From the NCBI GenBank assembly GCA_021234155.1, contig JAJEKV010000083.1, positions 186,001 to 250,000 on the forward strand: a stretch of 64,000 nt of DNA, given 5' to 3'. Under the pieces are notes generated by a model that saw only the letters and a list, made by a program, of their open reading frames with translations, ran no database searches and was not told the DNA's origin. Positions 36,514 to 47,984 of this stretch are shown one piece after another. The position numbers were made by a program, and so were the translations under genes. The DNA is from Isoetes taiwanensis (taxonomy: Eukaryota; Streptophyta; Lycopodiopsida; Isoetales; Isoetaceae). Positions within the stretch are counted from its first letter, which is position 1; the number at the start of each line of letters is the position of its first letter.

Positions 36514-36930
36514 TCAGAAATTATAGGTGTCAAGAAAGTGAAAGTGATCTCGGAAATGTGGATATAGGATTGGTATGAAGTTCTTCCCCCAATCTACAAT
36601 CTCAATCAGCCTGTTGGAGTTACAAGTGGAATATAAGTGGATGAGAGTACCATAGCAATCCGCTCTGCCTCTATGGTAATAGTAGCACTCTCTGTAGAAT
36701 TCGAATTGTCTATCTGTCATGTCCATGCTATTGGCATGCATGAACCACCAGAGCACATACATTAAATGAGTCTCCCTGCTGAATTCTTTAGCCCACTCAA
36801 TCTCTCTTTTGGGGATCTCATCTATGCTTTCATATAACTTTCCTCTAACATGCCCTGTCCAGAAACTATAATCCATCTGAGTTTGCACCTGAGTCTGTAT
36901 CTCTTGCTATTCTGATAGAGGTTGACCAGT
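36514..36930 (-). CDS. extra open frame downstream of LINE ORF2
   Basis: A frame without a recognisable family sits between ORF2 and the poly(A): MDYSFWTGHVRGKLYESIDE, then IPKREIEWAKEFSRETHLMY, VLWWFMHANSMDMTDRQFEF and PILYPHFRDHFHFLDTYNF-stop. It can be extended upstream through one stop (KLDLQFDEVEASKYTGQP) almost to the end of ORF2. Its 124 codons without a stop are notable in a 3' UTR. It could be an ORF2 C-terminal extension, a third ORF, or host sequence picked up by 3' transduction. Confidence 0.45.
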
Positions 36931-36970
36931 ATATTTTGAGGCTTCAACTTCATCAAATTGAAGATCTAGC

Positions 36971-37906
36971 TTATATTTGTAGTTCCAGAGGTATTCTAGG
37001 AGAAATAGAATCAGAATTAGTATTATATTCATGACAATTCAATTTAAAAAGATTATAAGCTCCAACAAAATGCCCAATAGTATTCCAAAGCAGATCATAA
37101 TGAGCATCAACATATTTATTTTTTTGTGCTGTTGCAGTTAGCTCTAAGTCATAAATAACCTGCAGTTTAATCCAATAAGTAGATAAATTGTGACCTCCAT
37201 ATAAACATCTGTTCCTATGTTTCCAGATATTCCATAAAATGATAAAGCAAATAGTATTCTTGAAAGTATTATTATTCATCAAAAAGACGAGAATTGAAGC
37301 AGGTTTCTGAATATTGAAATTCACCTCCAGCCAGGACCATAAGCTATTTAACTTAGGACAGTTAAAAATATGTTCCATAGATTCCACAATGTGGCAACCC
37401 AAAGGGCATAAGGGGGAAAGCATTTGTTGAGTACCAGCTCCTGAGTGAATATTTTGATGACTTTGGTGCTTACAAAAATCTTGGAGGTTAGGAACACTTT
37501 TATTTGCAACAAGCCAGCTGAAATAAGAGATTTTTGGGGCACTATTAAGAATTCCAAATATTTTGAAATAGATCCTTTTGAACTTGCTCATTGATATGCC
37601 AATAATTACCCGCTTTGGATGACAGATTGGAAGTAGTTAAATAGGCATAGACATAAGATACTTTATACCAGGAATAGGATTAGCATCTATATTTGTATTG
37701 GCTACAATTCTGATAATGTGTTTATAGAGCAGCCTATCAGAGCTAGTTCCCCTGATCTTGACCTTAAGCCTAGTCCAAGAGATCCAGTTACCATTCGTCC
37801 AGAGGTCACCTAGCTTACAAACATTGTTGTGCAACCATTTCCTATATATCTTTGGATGGATAATGGCCAAGGGGATGTTGTCTCTTTTTGAGAGATTAAA
37901 TTCCAA
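36971..37906 (-). pseudogene. LINE ORF2 C-terminus with zf-RVT-like domain
   Basis: Frames 37906-37637 and 37591-36971. The latter carries ISYFSWLVANKSVPNLQDFC, CPLGCHIVESMEHIFNCPKL and NTICFIILWNIWKHRNRCLY. This is the zf-RVT pattern (W....k.....L........C..C....E...H.f..C) followed by the W-x-I-W-K-x-R-N block seen at the end of plant L1 ORF2. Confidence 0.85.
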
Positions 37907-38100
37907 AAGATACTCATGTCATGATGAGCCTGATGAATATTAGAATAGGAAAAGGCTTTTGATGCATAGTTCCAGGCCACCAATAAATTTCTCATCAGGG
38001 GTGAGGTGTTTGCAGCAGGCTTGATGTCATTAAAAGCTGAGTGAGGAAGCTGATGGTCAATTGTAGAATGTCCTCTAATAACACTCTTAGAAATCCAGTA

Positions 38101-39836
38101 CTAAAGAAATTCAGTAGCTGCATTTCTTCTTTGAAAGAGAGATTTCCATATATACTTTCCACCTAGGGCATAAGCTTGGAGCCTAAAGTTTTTACATCCC
38201 AGGCCACCTGCAGATTTCTTCTTAGTGTCATAGCTCAAGTTAACAAGATGCTTTTTACCCCAAATAAAGTTTCTAATTATCCTTTCTAGCTGCTGATAAA
38301 TGCATTTAGGTGCAATAAGAGCTGAGGAAAAATAGACATGTGAGCTGGCAATTACTGAATTTGCAATAATGGTCCTGCCAGCTAGAGAGAGGCAGCTGCC
38401 ATAATTATTGAGTTTCCTTTTGATCTTGTCAACTATAGGGCTCCAAAGTGTCTTGATGTTGATATCTAGACCTAAAGGCATGCCTAGCAATTTAGTGGAT
38501 TGAGTGGCTGCAACACATTTAATCCCAGCAATATAAGAGTAATTTGTGGCACCAATAATTACTGATTTTTGAAAATTTAATTGGATACCAGAAGCCTGAC
38601 TGAAATTTTGAATGACTCTCAAGAAGAATTCAATGTTATTAACTTCATTTTGCAGGAATAAGAAGGAGTCATCTGCATATTGTAATAGAGTCAGCTGATT
38701 TAGAGAATTTGGCATGACTAGACCTTTTATATTTCCCAAATTTTGATGATACATTATGGCTCTGGTTACTTGGTCAGCAGCAATAATGAAGAGATAAGGA
38801 GCTAAGGGACAGCCTTGTCTGACACCTTTTTGCAGGGGGAAGAATTTAGTAGGTGAACCATTAATTAGAATAACAGATTGAGCACGAGAATTCAATCCCA
38901 TAATTAAGTGGATCAATTTTTGAGGTAGGCCAATTTTTTCCAAAGCAAGCTCCAAAAAATCCCATCTGATGGAATCAAAAGCCTTAGAAAAATCTAACTT
39001 TAGAAGAATGCAATTTTGATTTGAATGCTTGGCCCAATGCAATCCTTCCATAGCTGCAATGTAATTATCAAGGATGCATCTGTTAGGGAGAAATGCAGAC
39101 TGATTCAAAGAGATAGAGTTCTGCAGATAGCCCTTAATTCTATTGGCAATAATTTTAGCACAGACCTTGTATGAGGTATTAGTGAGGGAGATAGGTCTCC
39201 AGTCACTGAAATTTTTTGGATTATCAGTCTTAGGCACTAGGGTGACAAAGCCTGAAGCAATGGCAGGATGTAAGTGATTAGTCCTCCAAAAACCTTGAAT
39301 CATATGAATGAAATCATAGCTAATAGAATCCCAGAATTTTAAGTAGAACTCAGGTGACTTTTCCCTTTAGCAAGATACAAAAGGGTGGATTTAATCTCAT
39401 TTTCATTTGGAATGTCAACAACTGTATCAGAGATTGGAGAAGTGTTATAGCCAGGGAGAGAATTTAGAAGATCAATAAAATTTTTGGCTTGAGATGTACT
39501 CCAGGAGATATTCCCATCATTAGAAAAAATTCCAGCATATTTAGAATAGAAGAATTCACTTATATCTTTTGCATCTACCAAACTAACATCATGATCATTT
39601 TTTACAGCCTGAATCTGGTTCTTTAAGACTCTATTTTTGGCAACTCTGAAGAAAATCTTCGAGTTATTGCTATCCATATTGGAGAGATATTTAATCTTGC
39701 ACTTGACAGCTGCACCCTTAGCCTCATATTCCTCCATAGATTTTATAGCCTGCTCAAGATTGGATTCTTGCAAATGAAGATCAATGTTATGAGGATCTTG
39801 CTGGATCTGTAGCCTGATATTTATCATGTTTAACAA
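38101..39836 (-). pseudogene. LINE reverse transcriptase domain
   Basis: Two frames (39836-39339 and 39303-38101) joined by a shift near 39340. Fingers and palm blocks: GFVTLVPKTDNPKNFSDWRP, ISLTNTSYKVCAKIIANRIK, LNQSAFLPNRCILDN, LLKLDFSKAFDSIRWDFLE, GVRQGCPLAPYLFIIAAD and LLQYADDSFLFLQ. D in LDFSKAFD and the YADD pair are the catalytic carboxylates, all present. It then continues with KLLGMPLG and the thumb. Clearly a plant L1-clade non-LTR RT. Confidence 0.93.
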
Positions 39837-39894
39837 ACACCTTTTTTTTTTCCTCTTTTCTTATATTGAAGTTATTCTTAGACCATTGCTTGAT

Positions 39895-40773
39895 CTAATT
39901 TTTTGTGGCCTTTAGATTAAAGTAGAAATCTCTCATAGACTGAAAAGGATTAACTCTTGGGAGATTTGAGTAGAATGCTTTGAATTGATCACAGAAGTTG
40001 TCATTACTTAGCAGACTGCAGTTGAACTTATAAGGACAGTTGGATCCCTTTTTGAAGCTAAGAAGATGCTTGGTTTCCATAAATTGGGGCTGATGATCTG
40101 AAGTGGAGGTAGCCTCATCACTAAAAACCACACAGCCATCCCAGAAAGAGTTATCTGAGTTGTTGATGTAAAATCTACCAAGAGCACAGAAGACTCGTTT
40201 GTTCCCTTTTTGTTTGTTTGACCAAGTATATTTGGCTGTGGCAGAGGGGATATAAGTGAATAGAAAGTTATCTATAAAGTAATCCCAATTGATCTTTTCA
40301 GATCTGGTCATGTTTATATCATTCCCTAGCTTTAGATCCCTGGTAGGAGTATTGTTAAAATCTCCTCCAATAATCCAAGAAATGGATCTTTGATTTTCAA
40401 GCCAATTCCCAATATTTGGCCAAAGGTGTTCTCTTTCCTTAGAAGAGGTAGAGGCATAAATATTGATAACTCCAAAGCAGAGGTCCTTATTTTTGAAAAT
40501 TACAGCCTGCCAGTTCTTTTCTGGACTATTATAGATTAGAGAATGGGAGATGTTTTTCCAAATTATACAAATTCCACCAGCAGTACCAGTAGCTTCAATC
40601 CAACAAGAGGAATAGCCAGGTGCAATCCAATTGGCCAAATTTGAACACTCGAAATTGGGGAGTCTCAATTCTTGAAGCAAAAGAATATCAACATTCTATT
40701 CTCTAAGCTGAGCAATAACTCTTCTCCTTTTCAAGGGACCTTTTATCTCCCTTAGATTCCATGATAAAATCTT
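39895..40773 (-). pseudogene. LINE APE-type endonuclease domain
   Basis: Reads KILSWNLREIKGPLKRRRVI, then after one TAG VDILLLQELRLP. Continues GTAGGICIIW, CFGVINIYASTSSKERE, SISWIIGGDFNNTPTRD, FLFTYIPSATAKYTWSNKQ and STSDHQPQF. These are the conserved APE blocks (N at the start, QE, Y, GDFN, W, SDH) that nick target DNA for target-primed reverse transcription. SDH...P retains the catalytic residues. Early TAG and a later shift near 39890 break the frame. Confidence 0.85.
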
Positions 40774-40819
40774 CATTGAAAAGGCTTAGAAGATTGAAGA
40801 AATTGGGAATTAATGGGAA

Positions 40820-42184
40820 TTAATAGGAGTTCTTCTTCCTGCTTCTAGTATTTTTCTTGGACTGAAGTCTAGTATTTAGAGCAGGAGAAGCATAATTGCT
40901 ATTACTTTGCTTTCTAGACTTGCCTATAGCAGCAGAGTTTTTAGTTATCTCATCACTAGAAGAAGGATTGGAGAGGAATATGTCATCTTCCCATAATTGA
41001 GCAGAGGAGGTATTTTCCTTGTCAGGGATATCATGCTCGGATTCATAATCATGATCACAAGCCCAGAACTTGGTATTGCAGCAAGATTTCTTTGACTCAA
41101 TCAATTTTTCACACATCATAGAATTAGAAGCCAAAGTAATTAGGTCAACATTATTAGGCTTATTCAAATTGCTATCATTAATAATGGAAAGAACTTGCCT
41201 GATAGGGGGAGATTCACTTAATCCATTGTCCTTGTTTTGAGCTGTTGAACCTTCAGCAACTGTATCCTTTAAATTCTCCAAAGGTGCATATATTACATTC
41301 CCCTGATTGTGGTTGTAAAACAATTTCCCCTGGCTCAATCCTCTTACTCATGTCCTCCTGATGTATTCTATTTTCCTGTGTATCTGTCACTTTATCTGTC
41401 ACTGTAATCTGATTCTCCTTAAATTCCACTTGTAACTCTTGTAATTGCATAGCAACAAACTGATCAACATTGATCAATTGGTTTGGAAACTGAGGTAGGT
41501 CATTGTCCCCTGAGTCTGATAGATCAATTAGATCCCCATAGTAGGTATGGGAATTAACAATATAGGAATTAAGTTCAGGGTTTGGGGGTGGATTAATATG
41601 ATTTTCAGGCAACAAACTAGGAGTGGAGGCAATAGGGCTGCATATGTGATTGGCTTGTGAAGGAAGGGAGTCTGGCACAATTGATGGCTCAAGAGGATCT
41701 GCACAAAACTCGTTAGCAAGATCAGCAAGTACTTGAAATTTATTTTGGCAAATTATTTCAGTGTCTGAATCACTGGAATTATTTGCTATGTCTTCATCAT
41801 GATTGTGTTGATGTAGAAATTCTTGTGAAGATCTATATGTATCCATAGGAGGAGAGGATTCCCCCTTTTCCTGTTGTTGAAGGTCTTTGCTTTTCTCCTT
41901 TGAGGAGATTATTTTTTCTGTATCTGCATAACAGTCCTTATTCTCTATAATTAATAATTCTTTATTCCCTGAATTATCAGCTATCATGGCTTTGTTGTTT
42001 GAAGTATTCTTGTTTGTCTCAGATGTAGAAGCCCTGGAATTATTGAGATTGATTCTATCTGCTGAATATATTTTCAAAGGTCTTGTTTGCTGAACCCTCA
42101 GATCTGCCAACTGAGAATTTATGTTGAGCTTTAATTGATTTGCAGCAGCTTTCCTAAAAGATCCAACTCTTTTAGAATGGTCCA
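40820..42184 (-). pseudogene. LINE ORF1-like protein (frameshifted)
   Basis: Starts MDHSKRVGSFRKAAANQLKL and is Asn/Ser-rich and acidic with low complexity, containing NKFQVLADLANEF. Near 41300 the frame shifts to continue as KDTVAEGSTAQNKDN, ending in a basic tail (SKKNTRSRKKNSY). In plant L1 elements ORF1 normally has DUF4283 and zinc-knuckle parts; neither is obvious here, so the first part may be missing or the domain diverged. It lies immediately upstream of the endonuclease. Confidence 0.55.
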
Positions 42185-43190
42185 TTATTCCTTGTAAGGT
42201 GGTTGTAAGATGATTGGAAGTACATCCAAGTACTTTTCCTGTTAAGAATAGCTCAGTCAGTGCCTCTAAGTGAAAAAATATGATTACAGTAATTGGATGT
42301 ACTTCAATGTACATCAGATACATCCCTTGCATGGAATGCAAATAGGATTACTAAACTTATCCAGGGTACTTAGAAGCTAGCTTCTATCGAGCTTGCAACA
42401 AAGAGAATTAAAAAGCTTAAAACTGACCTAGGGCATGTCCAAAAACTGGATTGGAAGTGTCCTTTTCTTTCTGACATCCCCGTACTTGGGAGAAGTTTTG
42501 GTGTGGGTTAACCAAAAATCATTTACCAAGTGTTTGGTTGATTCCGGAAGCATGTCTGCCCTGGGTTGCCTTCCTGCCAGTGCCCACATGTTAGCACCTG
42601 ATAATGACATGCGCTTTCTTCTAATTGCAGCTTTTGTAAGGTTTCTTGCTTGCACTTGAAGAATTCTGGAGGCTACTCCTTTTTGCTTGAGTTTTCCATT
42701 CTCACCGACAATCATTGATAACAGGGATGCTTAGCTGCTAATTTATCATTGCTATTTGCTTGTTTCACTTCCTGCAGACCTTCCCGGATATTTTGTAGCA
42801 TGGTATCCTTCACAATTGCTTGCGTTCGATTTTCAATGGCAGGTTCAAAAAAGAAGTGCAGCCTTTCATCCCGAACAGTTTTCACTGCTAAAGCCCTCGT
42901 TTGCACAGGACGTAAATCTTGAACCTGATCATATATAAATTTAACAATTTCATCAATCTTACGCTTCATTCTCTTTGTCACATTCCCGATATTGCAATCT
43001 TCTTGCACCATTTCTGTTTTTTCGTTGTTCATCATGATTCTTACGTGGTTTAAGGTTAGCTAGAGGAATTCTGGCAAGAAGGAGGGAAATCCTGGAGCTG
43101 GCCAAAGTGTTAGCCAGAAAGTGGGAAATTCGCCTAACGTTCAGGCGTTTCTTGGAGCGGTTAGAGCGGCGGGAATGCAATCTGCTTCAT

Positions 43191-43960
43191 GATTGCGTTT
43201 TACTTGACGTTGCAAGTAATTCCGAAAAAAAATCTTCCTTAATATAGCTATTATGTACATACTGAAAAAACGGTTATGTATTTGAAATGTGATACATCTC
43301 TTACTCTACATTTGGCCAAATGTAAGACACCCTAGTTTTCTTTTACCCCTCAACCACAGGAATACCAGAAGCTTGAACCACATTCTGACAGTCAGACTGG
43401 TAAAATATATCATCGGAGGCAATTGTTGTTTCATTGGTAATTATTCAAAAATCATGCCATGTGTTAATATTTCATTGGTTAAAAAGCACTTCAGAAACAA
43501 CACCTCGCTTTTCTATGTGTCATAATAATGTTTTTTACATGTCCTTATTTTTGAAAAACAATAGTTGGTAGCATTAAAAACAATAGCAAGATTTAAATAG
43601 CGCATGTAGTATTTTATTATCGATTTTGATGTCGTAATATTATTTTTAACGTGTAGGAGTACCTAAACCTACGCATGTTATTTAGAAGACAAACAACATG
43701 TAGCTCCTCCAAAAACTAATGTCAAGAAAAAACCATATGTTGACAAAAAATTGCTAAAAACAACAGTGAAAAAAAAAAAGACACGTTGACCAAAAAAAAA
43801 AATGCCGAAAAAACCACGATGGAACTTTTATGCCAAAAAACCACTGTCTCTTTGTGTAAATCTGGATAAAGGGAGCACATAGACTTTTAGGGCTATTTTA
43901 GTGTTGTTTTTGACATAAAACAATACTATAAATCAACTGTGGACCAAAAATTGGGGTCAG
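43191..43960. other. AT-rich spacer with A-runs
   Basis: Upstream of SDG copy 2. Contains A-runs at 43768-43780 and 43789-43801. No coding sequence or promoter element can be assigned with confidence. Confidence 0.4.
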
Positions 43961-43964
43961 TATG

Positions 43965-45530
43965 TATCCAAGGCTGTATCCGTGGTTCGACATGGCAAAA
44001 AGTGAGCCATCTTTGATAGCTTGTCGACCACAACCATTAAGGTATCATGGCATGTTGCTGTTCTTGGAGTCCAGTTATAAAATCCATGCTCACAACCTCC
44101 CATTTCGCATTTGGTACTGCCAAGGGTTCCAAAGTTCTCGGAATTCGGAGTTGCTCCGCTTTAGTTTGCTGACATAACTGACACTGCTGAATGTAATTGG
44201 CTATGTCCTTCTTCATGCCAGGCCAATACTTATCTTGAAGTAAGTTTTTATGAACCCTGCGTGGCCAGCTATTGGGCTATTGTGAGTATCATGAAGAATT
44301 AACTTCCTTACTCCTGATGCCTCAGGGATGCAAAGTTTGTCCTTCTTCCTTCTTATATCTTTTATAAGCTTCTCTTCCTTTATCTGTCCTTGCTTCTTTG
44401 CAAAGGCTAGCCCATACTTCCTTGAATTTTTTGCTTGAAGGCAACACCTCTTCAATCTTTTTGCCGAATTCACTGGACATGGTGGAGATGGCGTTTTAAT
44501 GCACTCGAGATTCCAAAGGTCGCTGAGAGAGAGCTCCGGCAACCACATTTAATTTTCTTGGCTTATAGACTATCTCGAAGTCATACTCTTTGAGGAATTC
44601 CATCCATCGTCTTTGCCTCAAATTGAGGAGTGGTTACGTGAAAATGTGTTGGAGGCTTTGGTGGTCTTTGCTCTGAAATATGTTGAATAACGTTGTTCGG
44701 CGCCATTCATCTTCTTAGAATCATAGGCTACTACCCTTTCTTTTTGCATGAGAAGTCCACCTGTTGCTAGTTTATTAGCATCGATTGCTACAAGCTTATC
44801 CTTGTTTGAATCTAGTAGGGTGAGCACTGGTGCTGTTGTTAAGGCTTCTTTGAGCTTTTCGAATGAAGCTTGAACATTCTCTAGCCAATGCGCTACCTAA
44901 TCGTTTGCCTTGTTATTCGTAGTGAGGTCCGACAAAGGGGATGCCCACTTAGCAAAATCTTTTACAAATTTCTGGTAGTAGCCTGCTAAGCCAAGATAGC
45001 TTCTCACTTCGGAGACCTTCTTTGGTGTTGGCCAATCTACTATAGCTTCTATCTTTAACGGACCCATCACTATACCTTCGGCTGATACAATATGACCTAG
45101 GTATTCTACTTTTGTTGTAGCAAAATGGCACTTAGAAAGTTTGCTGAACAAATGGTGTCATCTTAGCTTCTCCAAGACTTTTCTTAAATGTGCCACATGT
45201 TCCTTCACTGACTTGCTATAGATCAGGATGTCATCAAAGAAGATGATGACGAACTCTTTTAAGACTGCCTGAAGATGAAGTTCATTAGTCTTATGAGCAT
45301 TGTTGAGGTATTTGATAGTCCGAAAGGCATGACTACAAATTTATAATGCCCATACAACGTTCTAAAGGCAGTCTTATGAATGTCTTCTTCCTTGATTCTT
45401 ATCTGATGGTACCCTGATCTCAAGTTTATCTTGAAAAAGACTTTCGCTCATTGGAGTTGATCTATCAAGTCATCTGCCCTAGGCAAAGCATATTTGTCCT
45501 TTATCGTCTGCTAGCTATCTGCCTTGGACT
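43965..45530 (-). mobile_element. Ty3/gypsy pol remnant (RT, RNase H, integrase)
   Basis: Minus strand, many stops and shifts. From 45.5 kb downward: [41 protein letters not shown] (gypsy RT blocks), then SKCHFATTKVEYLGHIVSAE, IEAIVDWPTPKKVSEVRSYL and GLAGYYQKFVKDFA (RT thumb/connection). RNase H traces follow (DANKLATGGLLMQKERVVAY, QRYST). The integrase zinc finger is LILHDTHNSPIAGHAGFIKT, followed by [20 protein letters not shown] of the core. Gag, protease and LTRs are not visible. Order and motifs are classical for plant Ty3/gypsy. Confidence 0.9.
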
Positions 45531-47200
45531 ACTCGGGATAAACCACTAGCCAAATCGAATTGGCATTCTAAGTTGTATTGGTGCTTGAAACTGAAATATT
45601 TAGCTATATTAATTTTGTAACTGATGAACCTCATCATGAGTATTTGGCATCCAATTTATCTTCAAAAGGATGATATTCATTGACAATTGGTTAAGAAGAT
45701 ATTGTCTAGATAATTCAGTGGGAAATTTGTGTGGGAACTTGATATGTATGAGTTTTGTTCAGACCTTGAATATCTATATAACTTACAAGTTCAATAAAGG
45801 AAAGTTGCAACAATCCCTTAACTTAGGAGAGGATCAAATCAGTTGAATCGTATTACAAGCTTTATAAAGGCATGAAGTTGTTGTGTTACTCTTACAACAT
45901 TCAGAAGCCTCAGTATTGAAATTTGAATGATGTAGCTACTCACGTCATGAAGGCCTCTAGGTTCCTTGCCATTATACATATGCGGTAAGTAGAGCCCAAG
46001 TTCAGTAGCATGGACATTCTAAGAAATAAGTTTGTATAGAATGGATAAAGCAATTGGCTTTATTTGGGAATGTGTGGTACGTGAGCTTACATATCTTTTT
46101 AGAATATTGGTGATGGATCTAAGATCTGTCTTCTTGTTGGACTAAGGAGTAACCATCATCATTATTTATAGGCATCTTTTCAGATTTATCTGATAGATGG
46201 TTCTGTTGACATTTGTAGATGTGGATATTGAAAGCAAGCCTTGCTGCAGTAAATTTTTTGATGCAATTTAAGAAATATGGTAGTGGGAATCTAACATGTG
46301 CTTGCACAATTATCAACTTGATACTTATGTATTAGGGGGTTCATAAACATGTGATAGCCACTCCATGGTCTTATTTAGTACATCTTATTACTGTTGCATC
46401 TTTTCTCCCATAGCAAGCTTGAGTTGGTTGCATCTATGAAAACGGTGACTTTTGTGTGACCAATGTTTCATAGGGAAAATTGGTTTTGGAGTTGTACACT
46501 ATCCTTTATACCAACATTGGTAGATAAGTATCCTTTAGGGACAATTTCTAAATTTTAATTCAATTGTAATTCTTGATAGCTAAGCTAAGAAAAGGTATCT
46601 TGTATCTATTTTGATATAAATTCTTGGGTGGAATGGCCTTGGAAATGCTAGAGTGACTTTATTTTGGGATACATTCCCATGTTGCAGCAACAGACTGGCC
46701 AGCTGGTCAAAGTGCTTATAACTATTGCTCAGAGATGCTTTCGCAAAAGCCGTCCACGGAAAACCTTGAGGGCTACAACCTTTCCTCATAATCAGTAGAT
46801 TGATCGAGCTCAAACGCTGACTTCGACTTCATATTGGTCCTGCAACAATACATATAATAATATGCCACCATGATGGGTGGTCCATCAATCATCAATACGA
46901 ACATCAACGTAACACCAATGTAACATATATAATGCATCATAAATGAGGGTTCTACCCCAGGCTCAGACTCAAAGGGGATCGACTTACGGTCAAGATCTCT
47001 AGATAACAACAGACAGAGTCATGACAATGGCATTGACTGATATAGAATATTGGCTTGGGTAGTCCACTACATCTGCCCCTCTAGTGCACACTTTGCAGAT
47101 AGGCTGAAACATGATGTGGCATGATTGTAGCCTTTCGGAGACGTAATCTCATGGATTCACCCTATGAGACTACTCCAGGTTGTATCTCCTTGCCCAATAA
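45531..47200. other. unassigned; right part related to the TGTGACG LTR family
   Basis: 45531-46800 shows no recognisable coding. From about 46960 the sequence (GGGGATCGACTTACGGTCAAG..., CAGACAGAGTC, CACACTTTGCAGAT) is clearly related to the LTRs at 56.8-57.1 and 61.4-61.6 kb. Confidence 0.5.
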
Positions 47201-47205
47201 GTCAA

Positions 47206-47965
47206 GAATAGGACAAGTCCCTTCAGGAACGAATGATTCCATGAGTAGCTAGAGGATTGTGGCAACACACTTCTGTACCCTATTTAACCCCCCAAAATCC
47301 ATAGGTCGAGATCACCCGCAGCTATCGAGCTCAGGAATACCTTACTGATTGACACGTGTGAACCAGGGGGGTGTCATACCCATACCCGGCCCAAACACAG
47401 TGACTGACTATGAGCCTAACATGCTATAGGGGCCCCAGTAGCCACACTTAGCAAGGCCCCACCTCCACTTCACCATTGTGTCCGTTATCTGGTGTTCAAT
47501 CAGAACATAACATCTATAGCCAGGTGGGCTCTTGTGCACATGCCGCATTTATTTTGATTTACGGGGTTCCACTCAGCCTTGATCCTCAGACAAATATAAA
47601 GGGTCAAGGCTGAGTGGAAACCCATAAATCCCAATAAATGTGGCATGTGCACAACAGCCCACTTGGTTGTAGATGTTATGTTGTGATTGAGCACCAGATA
47701 ACGAGCATAATGGTGAAGTGGAAGTGGGGCCTTGCTGAGCATGGCTACTAGGGCCTATAGTGTGTTAGACTTATAGTCGGCCACTGCATGCAGGTCGGGT
47801 ATGGGTCTGACATCCCCTCTAGTTCACAGGTGTCAACCCAAAAGGTATTCCTTAGCTCGATAGTCATGGATAATCTCAATCTATAGATTTTGTGGGGAAC
47901 GTGTCGCCACAATCCTCAAAAAACATTATGCTTCGGGAAGGGACTTGTCCCTCCTGCCTCATCGG
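47206..47965. repeat. large palindrome built from LTR sequence
   Basis: The arm 47206-47587 is followed, across a short centre, by its diverged reverse complement 47603-47965. The centre is CCACTCAGCCTTGATCC...GGGTCAAGGCTGAGTGG. Shared landmarks in both arms are GGACAAGTCCCTTC, GGAATACCTT, CCCATACCCG, AAGGCCCCACCTCCACTTCACCAT and GTGCACATGCC. The sequence is related to the LTRs at 56.5-58.0 and 61.1-62.5 kb, so two LTR pieces lie head to head. Confidence 0.85.
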
Positions 47966-47984
47966 ACAGAGAAGATTCAATCTT

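Larger units (their letters stand above)
36174..42291 (-). mobile_element. L1-type LINE retrotransposon, nearly full length
   Basis: Minus-strand element of about 6.1 kb inserted in the intron of SDG copy 2. Its poly(A) appears as the T-run just inside the left end (about 36176-36194). ATTGGATGT at 36165-36173 and again at 42292-42300 is the likely target duplication. Order in the element's sense: ORF1-like region (about 42184-40820, one frameshift near 41300), APE endonuclease, reverse transcriptase, zf-RVT-like C-terminus, and an extra 3' open frame. Several stops and shifts show it is inactive, though decay is light. Confidence 0.88.
32796..43190 (-). pseudogene. SDG/HGKG-family transposase-like gene, copy 2 (interrupted)
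   Basis: Minus strand. Exon A is about 43188-42428, the intron 42427-35722 and exon B 35721-32796. Exon A: KRMKRKIDEIVKFIYDQVQD, EVKQANSNDKLAAKHPC, ARNLTKAAIRRKRMSL, LVNDFWLTHTKTSPKYGDVR and IQFLDMP, with a TAG at the donor. Exon B: SELYDMFKDEH, EVKISVRMFELLKPTCVRRL, KERNTCC, two cysteine clusters (NCTCSCGVC; DCVKGECQSCGTESIQICP), LLDKMFHHLSKFTIHNF, EVQSEH-stop, VHLYVSDVMKHDAFF, HVMWSDGCAAQFKCSRAFYL (SDG at 33714-33706), WNYFGSGHGKGRAG (HGKG about 33603-33592), CNGCLNFRWRECENLQHCG, and a C-terminal domain FASFAAPGNHENAPYFVLLC. Lesions: stops at the exon A donor and after EVQSEH, shifts near 42713, 35700, 33840 and 33160, and two insertions. The domain order equals copy 1. Confidence 0.8.
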
